This document shows positions 9,210 through 18,400 of a stretch of 64,000 bases of DNA, piece after piece. Made by a program: the position numbers and the translations under genes. Below the pieces are notes generated by a model that saw only the letters and a program-made list of their open reading frames with translations, made no database searches and was not told the origin of the DNA. This stretch comes from DASSUW01 sp036257565. Lineage in GTDB: Bacteria; Actinomycetota; Thermoleophilia; Solirubrobacterales; Solirubrobacteraceae. The number at the start of each line of letters is the position of its first letter. Position 1 is the first letter of the stretch. The stretch is from contig DATAFH010000039.1 in assembly GCA_036257565.1 (NCBI GenBank), positions 62,001 to 126,000 of the forward strand, read 5' to 3'.

Positions 9210-10592
9210 GTGGAGCTCGACCTTCTCGTCATCGGATCCGGTCCGAGCGGCCAGAAGGCCGCGATCCAGGCCGCCAAGCTCGGCAAGCGGGTCGCCGTCG
9301 CAGAGCGCAAGGAGCGCCTCGGCGGCGTCTCGATCCACACGGGGACGATCCCGTCCAAGACGCTGCGCGAGGCCGTGCTCGAGCAGCTCGCCCAGCGCCC
9401 GCTGGACGTGCTCGACCCCACTCGGATCGAGGAGTCCGAGGAGGCGGTCCTCCAACAGCTGATGGACCGGACCGCCCGAGTCGTGGCCGCGGAGACCGCG
9501 GTGGTGCGCGAGCAATTCCGTCGCAACCGGGTCGGCCTGCTCCCCGGTCAGGCGTACTTCGTCGACTCCAACACCGTGAAGATGGAGGGCGACGACGAGC
9601 CGATCCGGGCGCACCGGATCGTGATCGCCTCAGGCACCCATCCGGCGCGCCCGAAGTCGGTCGAGTTCGACGACTGCACCGTGATCGACTCCGACGGCCT
9701 GCTCAAGCTCGAGCATCACGTGCCGCGCTCGATGATCGTCGTCGGGGCCGGCGTGATCGGGGTCGAGTACGCGTCGATGTTCGGCGCACTCGGCACGAAG
9801 GTGACCGTGATCGACAAGCGCGACCGCGTGCTCAACTTCCTCGACATCGAGATCGGCGAGGCGTTCCAGTACCTGCTGCGGCGCAACAACGTCACGTTCC
9901 GCCTGCGCGAGTCGGTCGCCGGCGTGGACCTCGACGTGGACGCTCGCGGCCCGCGCGTGCGCCTCGAGTCGGGCAAGGAGCTCGTCGCCGAGACCGTGCT
10001 CTACGCGGTCGGCCGGCAGGGCGACACGACACACCTGCAGCTCGACAGGGCCGGCCTCGAGGCCGACTCGCGCGGGCGCATCCCCGTCGACGACTCGCAC
10101 TGCACGAGCGTCCCGCACATCTTCGCGGTCGGCGACGTGGCCGGCGGGGGTCTGGCCGCGACGGCCATGGAGCAGGGCCGCATCGCCACCCTGCACGCGT
10201 TCGGCGAGGCGGTGCAGACGCTCCCCGAGCTCGTTCCCACCGGCGTCTACGCGATCCCCGAGATCGCCATGGTCGGCCGCACCGAGGAGCAGCTGACCGA
10301 CGAGGCCGTGCCCTACGTGACCGGCGTGGCGCGCTGGAGTGAGCTTGCGCGCGGATTGATGAGCGGCGACGAGGACGGGATGCTCAAGCTGCTCGTCTCG
10401 ACCGAGGACCGCACGCTGCTCGGCGTCCACGTCATCGGTACCGGCGCGACCGACCTCGTGCACATCGGGCAGGCCGTGATGGGCGGCGGCTCGACGATCG
10501 ACTTCCTCGTCACCGCCGTGTTCAACTACCCGACGTTCGCCGAGTCCTACAAGGTCGCGGCGCTCGACGCTGCCAACCGCATCAGGGGTTGA
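9210..10592 (+). CDS. sthA: Si-specific NAD(P)+ transhydrogenase (soluble)
   Basis: FAD enzyme exchanging hydride between NADPH and NAD+. N-terminal FAD site IGSGPSGQKAAIQAAKLG; the segment GGVSIHTGTIPSKTLREA matches SthA proteins and lacks the paired cysteines of dihydrolipoamide dehydrogenase or mercuric reductase. A second dinucleotide site VVGAGVIGVEYASMFGALG, FAD motif IFAVGDVAGG and a C-terminal dimerisation domain complete 460 aa. Transcribed alone from a likely leaderless promoter; its 3' end overlaps the convergent SPFH gene by 11 nt. Confidence 0.9.
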   Translation: MELDLLVIGSGPSGQKAAIQAAKLGKRVAVAERKERLGGVSIHTGTIPSKTLREAVLEQLAQRPLDVLDPTRIEESEEAVLQQLMDRTARVVAAETAVVREQFRRNRVGLLPGQAYFVDSNTVKMEGDDEPIRAHRIVIASGTHPARPKSVEFDDCTVIDSDGLLKLEHHVPRSMIVVGAGVIGVEYASMFGALGTKVTVIDKRDRVLNFLDIEIGEAFQYLLRRNNVTFRLRESVAGVDLDVDARGPRVRLESGKELVAETVLYAVGRQGDTTHLQLDRAGLEADSRGRIPVDDSHCTSVPHIFAVGDVAGGGLAATAMEQGRIATLHAFGEAVQTLPELVPTGVYAIPEIAMVGRTEEQLTDEAVPYVTGVARWSELARGLMSGDEDGMLKLLVSTEDRTLLGVHVIGTGATDLVHIGQAVMGGGSTIDFLVTAVFNYPTFAESYKVAALDAANRIRG

Positions 10593-11610
10593 GCTCCCGG
10601 GGGCCGGGGGACCGGGCGCTTGTCGCTTCCTCCTCCGCCTCGCGCGCAGCCGCGGCGGCGGCCTCCGCGTCGGCCTGAGCCGCCTGCCGTGCCTCCTCGG
10701 CGGCCTGGCGCGCCGCCTCGTTGGGGGGCGGCGGGGGTGCTCCGACGCCGCCGAACCGCTCGGTCAGGTTGCCGAGCGCCTGCGTGAACTCGCTGGGGAT
10801 GACGAAGATCTTGTTCGCCTCGCCCTGGGCGAGCTGGGGCAGCATCTGGAGGTACTGGTAGGAGAGCAGCCGCTCGTCGGGCGCCCCGTCGTGGATGGCC
10901 TGGAAGACGGTCTCGATCGCCTTCGCCTCGCCCTCGGCGCGCAGGATGGCGGCCGTGCGTGCGCCCTCGGCCTTGAGCACGGCGGACTGCTTCTCGCCCT
11001 CGGCCGTGAGGATCTGCGACTGCTTGACGCCCTCGGCGGTCAGGATCGTTGCCCGCCGGTCGCGCTCGGCGCGCATCTGCTTCTCCATCGCCTCCTGGAC
11101 GGTGCGGGGCGGCTCGACCGACTTGAGCTCGACCCGGTTGACGCGGATGCCCCACTTGCCCGTCGCCTCGTCGAGCACGACGCGCAGCTGCGAGTTGACG
11201 TTGTCGCGCGAGGTGAGCGTCTCCTCGAGCGTGAGGCCGCCGATCACGTTGCGCAGGGTGGTGACCGTGAGCTGCTCGATCGCCTGTAGGGGGTTGGCCA
11301 CCTCGTAGGTGACCGCCTTCGGGTCGGTGACGGTGAAGTAGATGACGGTGTCGATCCCGACCACGAGGTTGTCTTCGGTGATCACGGGCTGGGGCGGGAA
11401 CGAGACCACCTGCTCGCGCAGGTCGATCAGCGGCTTGACGCGGTCGACGAACGGGACGATGAGCGTCAGCCCGGGATCGAGCGTGCGGGTGTAGCGCCCG
11501 AGCCGCTCGACGATCCCTGCGCGCGCCTGCGGCACGATCCGCACGCCGGCGGCCGCGATGATGAACAGGAACACCCCGAGGACGATCAGCGCGATCAATC
11601 CGGCTTCCAT
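10582..11610 (-). CDS. SPFH/stomatin-prohibitin family membrane protein
   Basis: Membrane-anchored SPFH protein (HflC/QmcA/stomatin-like). One N-terminal helix (residues 3-24, LIALIVLGVFLFIIAAAGVR), then the SPFH core with RLGRYTRTLDPGLTLIVPFV and GIDTVIYFTVTDPKAVTYEV, a long coiled coil (KQMRAERDRRATILTAEGVK, QSAVLKAEGARTAAILRAEG) and a disordered Ala/Glu-rich end. These proteins form oligomeric membrane scaffolds. The start ATG follows TAAGGAG. It sits 9 nt after an NfeD-like gene, the classic partner pairing. Confidence 0.9.
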   Translation of the reverse strand: MEAGLIALIVLGVFLFIIAAAGVRIVPQARAGIVERLGRYTRTLDPGLTLIVPFVDRVKPLIDLREQVVSFPPQPVITEDNLVVGIDTVIYFTVTDPKAVTYEVANPLQAIEQLTVTTLRNVIGGLTLEETLTSRDNVNSQLRVVLDEATGKWGIRVNRVELKSVEPPRTVQEAMEKQMRAERDRRATILTAEGVKQSQILTAEGEKQSAVLKAEGARTAAILRAEGEAKAIETVFQAIHDGAPDERLLSYQYLQMLPQLAQGEANKIFVIPSEFTQALGNLTERFGGVGAPPPPPNEAARQAAEEARQAAQADAEAAAAAAREAEEEATSARSPGPRELNP

Positions 11611-11619
11611 CGAATCTCC

Positions 11620-12051
11620 TTACTCCGCCACGAGCGCCGTCGCGCCCCTGATCTCCAGCACCTGCACTCGCGTCCCCGGCTCGAACACCTGGTCCTCGTC
11701 GTAGGCGCGCGCGGTCCATACCTCGCCGTCGATGCGCACGCAGCCGACGCCCTCGCTGTTGGCGATGCGCTCGATCACGGTCGCCGACTGCCCCACCAGC
11801 GCGGCCGTGCCCGTGCGCAGCTGCGGCGGCTGGCGCAGGTGCCGCCTGGCGAGCGGTCGCAGCGCGGCGAGCAGCACGAGCGAGACGAGCAGGAAGACGG
11901 CCGCGCTAACGACGGCCCCGCCGCCGGCGGCCGCCACGAGCGCCGCGACCGCGGCTCCGCCGGCGAACGGCGCGAGGAAGAAGCCGAGCGTGAAGATCTC
12001 TCCGATTCCGAAGATGACCGCCGCGATCAGCCAGATCAGCCAGGCTTCCAT
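11620..12051 (-). CDS. NfeD-like membrane protein
   Basis: Short-type NfeD protein, partner of SPFH proteins. From ATG 12051 it has 143 aa: membrane segments at about residues 3-22 and two more in the glycine/alanine-rich stretch up to residue 75, then a C-terminal OB-fold domain with GTAALVGQSATVIERI, GCVRIDGEVWTARAYDED and GTRVQVLEIRGATALVAE. The protease domain of long NfeD proteins is absent. Co-transcribed with the SPFH gene. Confidence 0.9.
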   Translation of the reverse strand: MEAWLIWLIAAVIFGIGEIFTLGFFLAPFAGGAAVAALVAAAGGGAVVSAAVFLLVSLVLLAALRPLARRHLRQPPQLRTGTAALVGQSATVIERIANSEGVGCVRIDGEVWTARAYDEDQVFEPGTRVQVLEIRGATALVAE

Positions 12052-12065
12052 GTCCTGCTTAGAGG

Positions 12066-12809
12066 CTACCCACGGCGCTCGACGGGGAAGTCGAAGTACC
12101 GGTTGGGGTAGCGCTCGCCCCCGAGCGTGAAGTGCCACCACTCGTTCGCGTAGTCCTCGAAGCCGGCGGCCTCCATCGTGCGCTTCAGGAGCAGGCGGTG
12201 GCGGCGCGGGCGGCCGGTGATCCGCGGATCGAGCGTGTGGGCGCGCGCGTCGAAGCAGTCGTACGCGGTGCCCATTCCGATCGAGTTGTCGGGGTAGCGG
12301 TTACGGCGGGGCGCGTAGCAGCGGACGAGCCCGAAGCGCTTGCGGGTCCAGCGCGGCTGGTCGGCCGCCGGGAGCCGCACGAGCGTGAGGTCGACGGTGC
12401 TGCCGCGACTGTGCCCCGAGCGGGTCGCGATGTAGCCGTCGTCGAACAGCCGCGACTTGTCGACGTGCGGGTAGAACTCGCGCTTCATCTTGTCGTCCGC
12501 CGGGTTGGCGGCCCAGCGCACGAACTGGTCGACCGCCCGCTGCGGCCGGTAGCAGTCGTACACCTTGAGCGAGAGACCCTTGGGCCGGAGCGCGTCCTGG
12601 GCTCTGGCGAGCGCGCGGGCGGCCCGGCGCTGCAGGATGCACGTGGGGCCGCGGTAGCCGTCGACCCGGCGGCCCATGAAGTTGTGGCGGGTGAAGTACC
12701 GCATGTCCTGCAGGATCGTCGGGTCGACCCGGTCGAGCTCGACGAAGCCGTGGGGCATCGCGGGGGCGGGCGCAGCGGCGAGGGCGAGCAGGAGGGCGAG
12801 CAGCGTCAT
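12066..12809 (-). CDS. D-alanyl-D-alanine dipeptidase, VanX-like (peptidase M15D)
   Basis: Zinc dipeptidase of the VanX/DdpX family, predicted exported and acting on D-Ala-D-Ala or peptidoglycan-derived dipeptides. An N-terminal signal peptide (about residues 1-17) precedes FVELDRVDPTILQDMRYFT. Zinc ligands are in SGHSRGSTVDLTLV (His and Asp) and NEWWHFTLGGE (Glu and His). The family arginine region RRAARALARAQDALR is present. It overlaps ftsY by 4 nt. Nothing nearby suggests a vancomycin-resistance cassette, so a wall-recycling role is more likely. Confidence 0.85.
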   Translation of the reverse strand: MTLLALLLALAAAPAPAMPHGFVELDRVDPTILQDMRYFTRHNFMGRRVDGYRGPTCILQRRAARALARAQDALRPKGLSLKVYDCYRPQRAVDQFVRWAANPADDKMKREFYPHVDKSRLFDDGYIATRSGHSRGSTVDLTLVRLPAADQPRWTRKRFGLVRCYAPRRNRYPDNSIGMGTAYDCFDARAHTLDPRITGRPRRHRLLLKRTMEAAGFEDYANEWWHFTLGGERYPNRYFDFPVERRG

Positions 12810-13807
12810 GTCGTCAGGAGCGCACGGGCGAAGTCGTCGGCGTCGAACGGACGCAGGTCCTCGAGCTGCTCGCCGACGCCGATGAGCTTCACGGGGATCC
12901 CCAGCTCATTGGCGATCGCCAGCGCGATCCCGCCCTTGGCCGTGCCGTCGAGCTTGGTGAGCACGATGCCGCTGACGTCGACCGCCTCGCCGAACAGCTT
13001 CGCCTGGCGGACGCCGTTCTGGCCCGTCGTGGCGTCGACCGTCATCAGCGTCTCGTGCGGCGCGTCGGGCATCTGCTTCGTGATCACGCGGCGGACCTTT
13101 GTCAGCTCCTCCATGAGGTTGTGCTGGGTGTGCAGGCGACCGGCCGTGTCGATGATCACGACGTCGGCGCCGCGCTCGCGGGCGCGCGCCACGGCGTCGA
13201 AGGCCACGGCGCCCGGGTCCGAGCCCTCGGGGCCCTTGATGAGCTCGACGTCGGCGCGCTCGGCCCAGCGCTCGAGCTGCTCGACGGCGGCCGCCCGGAA
13301 CGTGTCGGCCGCGCCGACGATGACGCGCTGCCCGAGCGTGTGCCGCAGGTGCCAGGCGAGCTTGCCGATCGTGGTGGTCTTGCCCGTGCCGTTGACGCCG
13401 ACCACGAGGATCACCGTCGGTTCGGGGCGGATGTCGATCGTGTCGTCGCCCGTGCGCGCCATCTCCGCAAGCAGCTCGGCGAGCCGCCTGGTGAGCGCCT
13501 CGCCGCCGACGAGGTCGCCGGCCTCCGCCTCCTGCTCGAGCCGCTGGACGACCTGGGCCGTCGTGCGCGCGCCGACGTCGGCGTAGATCAGCGCCTCCTC
13601 GAGCCGCTCCCACGTGGCCTCGTCGAGGTCGCCCTCGAACAGCGTGGCCTGGACCTCGGCGGCGAGCGCCTCGCGCGTCTTGCGCATCGAGTTGCGGAGG
13701 CGGCCGAAGAAGCCGCGCCGCCGCTCCTCCCCCTCCCCCGGGTCGGGCGCGTCGGGAGGCACCGTCTCGCCGTGCGTGATGAACAGGTGGTGCCAGTCTC
13801 GCGCCAC
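12806..13807 (-). CDS. ftsY: Signal recognition particle receptor FtsY
   Basis: Membrane receptor for SRP. The acidic A domain is very short (about 30 residues), followed by the N domain RRGFFGRLRNSMRKTREAL and the G domain with VGVNGTGKTTTIGKLAW, AADTFRAAAVEQL, IIDTAGRLHTQHNLMEEL and LTKLDGTAKGGIALAIA. GTG start at 13807; 333 aa. Not adjacent to smc here: the LLM and GNAT genes and a 219-bp repeat element lie between. Confidence 0.95.
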   Translation of the reverse strand: MARDWHHLFITHGETVPPDAPDPGEGEERRRGFFGRLRNSMRKTREALAAEVQATLFEGDLDEATWERLEEALIYADVGARTTAQVVQRLEQEAEAGDLVGGEALTRRLAELLAEMARTGDDTIDIRPEPTVILVVGVNGTGKTTTIGKLAWHLRHTLGQRVIVGAADTFRAAAVEQLERWAERADVELIKGPEGSDPGAVAFDAVARARERGADVVIIDTAGRLHTQHNLMEELTKVRRVITKQMPDAPHETLMTVDATTGQNGVRQAKLFGEAVDVSGIVLTKLDGTAKGGIALAIANELGIPVKLIGVGEQLEDLRPFDADDFARALLTT

Positions 13808-13819
13808 AGCGCGCGCAGG

Positions 13820-14755
13820 CTAGCGGACGGCGGGAATGACCTCGTCTCCGATCAGCTGCACGGCGTCGAGGTCCTCGTGCAGGAGGTGCTGGAGCATCAC
13901 GCGCGCCACGCCAGCCCGTTCCAGCGCTTGGAGCTGCTCGACGATCTGGGCCGGCGTGCCGACGAGCCACGCGGGCGGGAGCGCGTCGGGCGAGTCGTCG
14001 TCCTCGCCGCGCCAGAGCGCGAGCCGGGCGGCGCGGTCGCGCAGCTCGGCGTCGTCGCGTCCGACGAGGAAGCCGGTCATGAGCGAGAACGGGATCGGTT
14101 CGCGGCCGGCGTCTCGGCACGCCGCGGCGATGCGCTGCTGGCGCTCGCGGCACTCGTCGGCGGTGGCGTAGACGGTGTTGTACTCGTCGCCCCAGCGGGC
14201 GGCGAGGGCGGCGCCGCGGGGCCGGGCGCTGCCGCCGGCGATGAGCGGCGGGTGGGGCTGCTGGACCGGCTTCGGCAGCGGGTCGGCGGCCTCGAGGCGG
14301 TAGAAGCGGCCGCTGAAGTCGAACGGCCCTTCGGTCCACGAGCGGTGCACGACCTCGAACTGCTCGGCGAGGCGGTCGAAGCGGTCACGGGTCGGGTCGA
14401 ACGGGAAGCCGTACGACCGGTGCTCGCCCTCGTGCCAGCCGGCGCCGAGGCCGAGCTCGACCCGTCCGCCGGACACGTGGTCGGCGGTGACGACGGAGCG
14501 GGCGAGGACCGAGGGGTGGCGGAACGTGGCCGGCGAGACGAGGGTGCCGAGCCGGAGCGTGCTCGTGCTCGCCGCGAGCGCGTTGATGGTGCTCCAGGCA
14601 TCGAGCGAGCCACGGCCGGGAACGCCGTCGAGCGACTCGTAGTGGTCCGAGCGGAACAGCGCCTCGAAGCCGCTGGCCTCGGCGGTGGTCGCGAGGGCGC
14701 GCCAAACGTCCCACGTGACGCCCTCCTGGCCCTCGATCATCAGGCAGACGCGCAT
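13820..14755 (-). CDS. LLM class F420-dependent oxidoreductase
   Basis: Luciferase-like TIM-barrel oxidoreductase, probably using coenzyme F420. Family markers: N-terminal RVCLMIEGQEGVTWDVW, SDHYESLDGVPG, the LRLGTLVSPATFRHPSVLA strand, and RVELGLGAGWHEGEHRSYGF, followed by FDRLAEQFEVVHR and PPLIAGGSARPRGAALAARW. Substrate unknown. The ATG at 14755 has TATTGT exactly 6 nt upstream, consistent with leaderless transcription. Divergent from the GNAT gene. Confidence 0.85.
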   Translation of the reverse strand: MRVCLMIEGQEGVTWDVWRALATTAEASGFEALFRSDHYESLDGVPGRGSLDAWSTINALAASTSTLRLGTLVSPATFRHPSVLARSVVTADHVSGGRVELGLGAGWHEGEHRSYGFPFDPTRDRFDRLAEQFEVVHRSWTEGPFDFSGRFYRLEAADPLPKPVQQPHPPLIAGGSARPRGAALAARWGDEYNTVYATADECRERQQRIAAACRDAGREPIPFSLMTGFLVGRDDAELRDRAARLALWRGEDDDSPDALPPAWLVGTPAQIVEQLQALERAGVARVMLQHLLHEDLDAVQLIGDEVIPAVR

Positions 14756-14761
14756 GGCTGG

Positions 14762-14767
14762 ACAATA
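14762..14767 (-). promoter_or_regulatory. Predicted -10 box for leaderless LLM oxidoreductase gene
   Basis: On the minus strand TATTGT, 6 nt, then ATG at 14755. The same hexamer lies exactly 6 nt from the ATG of the divergent GNAT gene at 14774, where it reads ACAATA. Confidence 0.5.
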
Positions 14768-14773
14768 GGCCGG

Positions 14774-15253
14774 ATGATCGAGGTCCGGCGCGTGCGCGGC
14801 GACGACCCGGCAGCGCTGCGCGTCGTCGCGGAGATGGAGCAGTGGGTTCGGCGCGAGTTCGGCCCGACGACCCCTGACCGCACGTCGGTCGTCCGGCCGG
14901 ACGAGATGGTCCCGCCGTCAGGCGCATTCGTGCTCGTGCTCGTCGACGGGGAGGTCGTGGCGGGCGGCGGGCTGCGGCGGCTCTCGGACGGGGTCGCGGA
15001 GATCAAGCGGATGTACGTCTCGCCCGCGGCGCGCGGTGGCGGCCACGGGCGGCGGGTACTCGCGGCCCTGGAGGCCGCCGCTTTGGAGCTGGGGTACGAG
15101 CGCGTGCGGCTCGACACGGCGGCGTCGATGGAGGTCGCGATGGCGCTGTACCGGTCGGCCGGGTATCGGCCGATCCCCGACTACAACGGGAATCGGTATG
15201 CGTCGTTCTGGGGGGAAAAGGTGCTCAGGGGAACGTCAAAGGCGGCTGGGTAG
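14774..15253 (+). CDS. GNAT family N-acetyltransferase
   Basis: Acetyl-CoA-dependent acyltransferase of unknown substrate, 159 aa. Motif A is RMYVSPAARGGGHGRRVLAALEA in sense, with the R-G-G-G-H-G-R pyrophosphate loop; motif B follows with LDTAASMEVAMALYRSAGYRPI. The last residues and stop codon fall inside the left arm of the inverted-repeat element (15228-15446), so the natural C-terminus may have been altered by it. Confidence 0.85.
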   Translation: MIEVRRVRGDDPAALRVVAEMEQWVRREFGPTTPDRTSVVRPDEMVPPSGAFVLVLVDGEVVAGGGLRRLSDGVAEIKRMYVSPAARGGGHGRRVLAALEAAALELGYERVRLDTAASMEVAMALYRSAGYRPIPDYNGNRYASFWGEKVLRGTSKAAG

Positions 15254-15446
15254 CGAGGCTGGGAGCTTCGTCGCGATCAGGCAGCATTTCGTCGACTTCG
15301 CGGCGTTCCGGCTCGCGAGGTCGACGTCGTTCCCTATAGGCAGCATTTCGTCGACTTCGCGAGATTCGGCATGACGAGGTCGACGAAATGCTCCCTCCCC
15401 GCGGCCCGCTCCCAGCCTCCCTACCCAGCGGGTGTTGACGTTCGCC
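15228..15446. repeat. 219-bp element with 39-bp terminal inverted repeats and nested hairpins
   Basis: Left arm 15228-15266 and right arm 15408-15446 are inverted copies matching at 33 of 39 positions. Inside are two tandem 59-nt units (15280-15338, 15339-15397) whose first 23 nt are identical. The second unit is a hairpin with perfect 14-bp arms (15342-15355 and 15379-15392); the 14 nt at 15283-15296 are the same sequence, so the right arm could pair with either. A 7-bp direct repeat GCTCAGG (15223-15229, 15450-15456) flanks it. MITE-like, or a large two-way terminator between convergent genes. Confidence 0.85.
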
Positions 15447-15451
15447 GAGGC

Positions 15452-18400
15452 TCAGGCAGCGCGTTCAGCCGCGGGCAACCGCCGCGAGACGACGCGCGAG
15501 ACGCCGTTGCCCGCCATCGACACGCCGTAGAGGCAGTCGGCCGCCTCCATCGTGCGCTTCTGGTGCGTGACGACGATGAACTGCGCCCGGTCGGCGAACT
15601 GGCGCAGGAGCGTGAGGAAGCGGTCGATGTTGAGGTCGTCGAGCGCGGCCTCGACCTCGTCGAGGATGTAGAACGGGCACGGACGGGCGAGGAAGACCGC
15701 GAACAGGAACGCGAGCGCGGTCAGCGACTTCTCGCCGCCGGACAGGAGCGTCAGCCGCTTGGTCGACTTGCCCGCGGGCGTGATCTCAATCTCGACGCCC
15801 ATGCGCTCGTCCTCGTCCTCCTCCTCGGCCTCCGCGGCGAGCTCGGCGTCCTCCTCCGTGGGCCGCGCCTCGTCGGCGTCGCCGCCGCCGAGCACGGGGC
15901 GCGGGCCGGCATCCTCGCGGACGAGCCGCAGCCGGCCGCGGCCGCCCGGGAAGAGCTGCTCGGCGAGCTCCTCGAAGTTCTTGGCGGCAGCGGTGAAGGT
16001 CTCCTCGAACGCCTCGCGGATCCGGCGGTCGGTGTCGCGGATCAGGCCCTCGAGCTCGCGCATCGCGGCCTCGAGGTCCTCGCGCTGGCCCTCGAGCTCC
16101 TCGACGTGGGCGACCGCCTCCTCATGCTCGCGCTTGGCGAGCGGATTGATGGGCCCGAGCTGCTCGCGCCGGCGGCGCAGCCGCTCGATGCGGGCCTCGA
16201 GGTCGGCGCGCGCGCCCTCGTCGAGCGGCTCGTCCGTCGGCTCGGCCTCGAGCCCGAGCTTGGCGGCCAGGCGGCCGAGGTCGCGGCCCGCGTCCGCCGC
16301 ACGGTCGCGCGCCTGCTGGGCGCGGACCTCGCCGCGGGTGACCTCCTCGCCGCGCTCCTTGAGGGCGCCCTGCACCCGCGACTCCTGCGCCGCGCACGCG
16401 CGCAGCTCGCCGGCCAGCCGCTCGCCGGCCTCGCGGTCCGCACTCAGCTCGGCCTCGAAGCGCTCGAGCCGGGCGTTGACCGCCTCCCCCGCATCGCGCA
16501 GGGCGGACGCGAGCCGCTCGGCCGCCGGCTGCAGCGCCTCGTCGCGAGCCAGCCGCTCGCGCTCCGCGGCGATCCGGCGGTCGCGCTCGACCCGCTCGCG
16601 CGCGGCGTGCTCGGCCAGGCGGCGCTCGCTGGCGATCGCCGACTCCAGCTGCGCCCGCCGCTCCGCGCCGGGACCCTCGTCGGGAGCCGAGCGGCGCTGC
16701 TCGATCAGCCACGTCGCATGCCGCTCGGCCTCGACAGCGTCGTCGCGCTCGCGCGTGGCGGCCCGGGCGCGGCGCTCGGACTCGTCACGGACGGCGTCGG
16801 CCTCCTGTACGGCCCGCGAGGCATCCTCTACGCGCGCGAGCGCGGCCTGCTCGGCCTGCGCCGCCCGCTCGACCTGGGCCACCAGCGCGTCGCGCCGGTT
16901 GCGCTCGGCGAGCACCCGGTCCTCGCCGCCGGCCGGAACCTGCCGCAGCTCGCGCATCGTGGGTGACCACACCCGCCCGTCCCGCGTCACCGCCACGCCC
17001 GCGAACGCCGGATCGAGCCCCTCCAGAGAATCCACGACCCAGACCGACGCGAGGAGCGCCGCCGCGAGCCCGTCGTCGCGCCCCGACCGCACGCGCCCAA
17101 CGAGAGGCACGGCACCGGGCGTGGGCGGACGCTCCGCGACGTCGGGAGAGTCGTCAGGCAGGATCAGGGCGGCGCCGCCGTCGGACCCGGCGCGGTCGAG
17201 GAGGGATGAGCCCTCGGCGAGGTCGGCGACCACTGCGGCCCGGAGCCGCGGGCCGAGGGCGGCGGCGAGGGCCAACTCGTAGCCCGGCTCGGCGGTGAGA
17301 TCGTCCGCCAAGGCGCGTGCGCCGCCCGGCGCGCCGGCGTGAGAGCGGAGGAACTGGTTGAGCTTGGCGAGGTCGGCGCCCACTCGGGCCGCCTCGCGGC
17401 GGGCCGACTCGGCGGCCGACTCGACCTCGCGCCGCGCGCCGCGGGCGGCCTCGGCCGCCCCATCCGCGTCAGACCGCGCCGCCGCAGCCGTCGCCGCCGC
17501 CTCTCTCAACGCCTCGACCTTCGACGCCGCTTCGGCCCGGCGCGCCTCGAGCGCGGCGACCTCGCGCTCCACCCGCGCCCGCCGCTCCGAGGCCAGCTCC
17601 TCGAGCTCGACCTCCAGCGCCGCGATCCGCTCAGCGGCCGCGTCGTCCCCGACATCGGCCGCCGCCTCAGCCCCCAAAGACATGAGCAGCGCCCGCCGCC
17701 GCCCCGCGCGGTCGGACAGCGCGGCCGCGGACTGGCGGGCGGATTCCTCGCGCAGCCCGATCCGCTCGCGCGCCGAGCGCGCCGCGTAGTACCGGTTCGC
17801 CAGCGCCTCGCGCTCGGTGCCGCGGGAGGCGAGCGCCTCCTCGGCCGCCTCGCGCCGCGTGGCGACGGCGCGCAGCTCCTCTTCGGTCTCCGATGCCGCC
17901 GCCCGCGCCGTGGCCACGGCCGCCTCCGCCTGGCGCAACGCATCCTCGGCGACCCGCATGTCCTCGCGCGCCAGAGACCACAGCGCCTCGTCTGTCTGGC
18001 GCTCGAGTCGCTCGTGCAACTCTGCCGCCTCCGCCTGGCGCTTCAGGGGCCGCAGCCGGCTCCGCGCCTCGCGCTCCACGTCGAGCGCCCGGTCGAGGTT
18101 GTCCTGCGTGCGCGCGAGCTTGAGCTGCGCCCGGCGGCGCCGCTTGCGGTGCTTGCCGAGCCCCGCGGCCTCCTCGATCAGCAGCCGGCGGTCGCGCGCC
18201 TTGGAGGTCACGATCGCCTCGACCCGGCCCTGGGAGACGACGGAGTGCATCTCCTTGCCGAGCCCGGTGTCCGACAGCAGCTCGAGCACGTCGGTCAGCC
18301 GGCAGCGGGCGCCGTTGATCCGGTACTCACCCTCCCCCGCTCGGCTGAGCCGCCGGAGGATCGAGATCTCGCCCGCCTCGAGGTCCAGCGCGGCGTCCCC

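Noticed and set aside
12066..12809. Vancomycin resistance VanX
   Set aside because: The fold is right, but there is no vanH, vanA or vanS/R nearby and the gene is coupled to ftsY, so a wall-recycling dipeptidase is more likely.
13055..14773. Long plus-strand frame running into the GNAT gene
   Set aside because: Only the part from ATG 14774 looks like protein family sequence; the rest mirrors ftsY and the LLM gene.
15254..15451. CRISPR-like direct repeats in the GNAT-smc gap
   Set aside because: Only two direct copies with a 36-nt interval, both part of hairpin units; no array, leader or cas genes.
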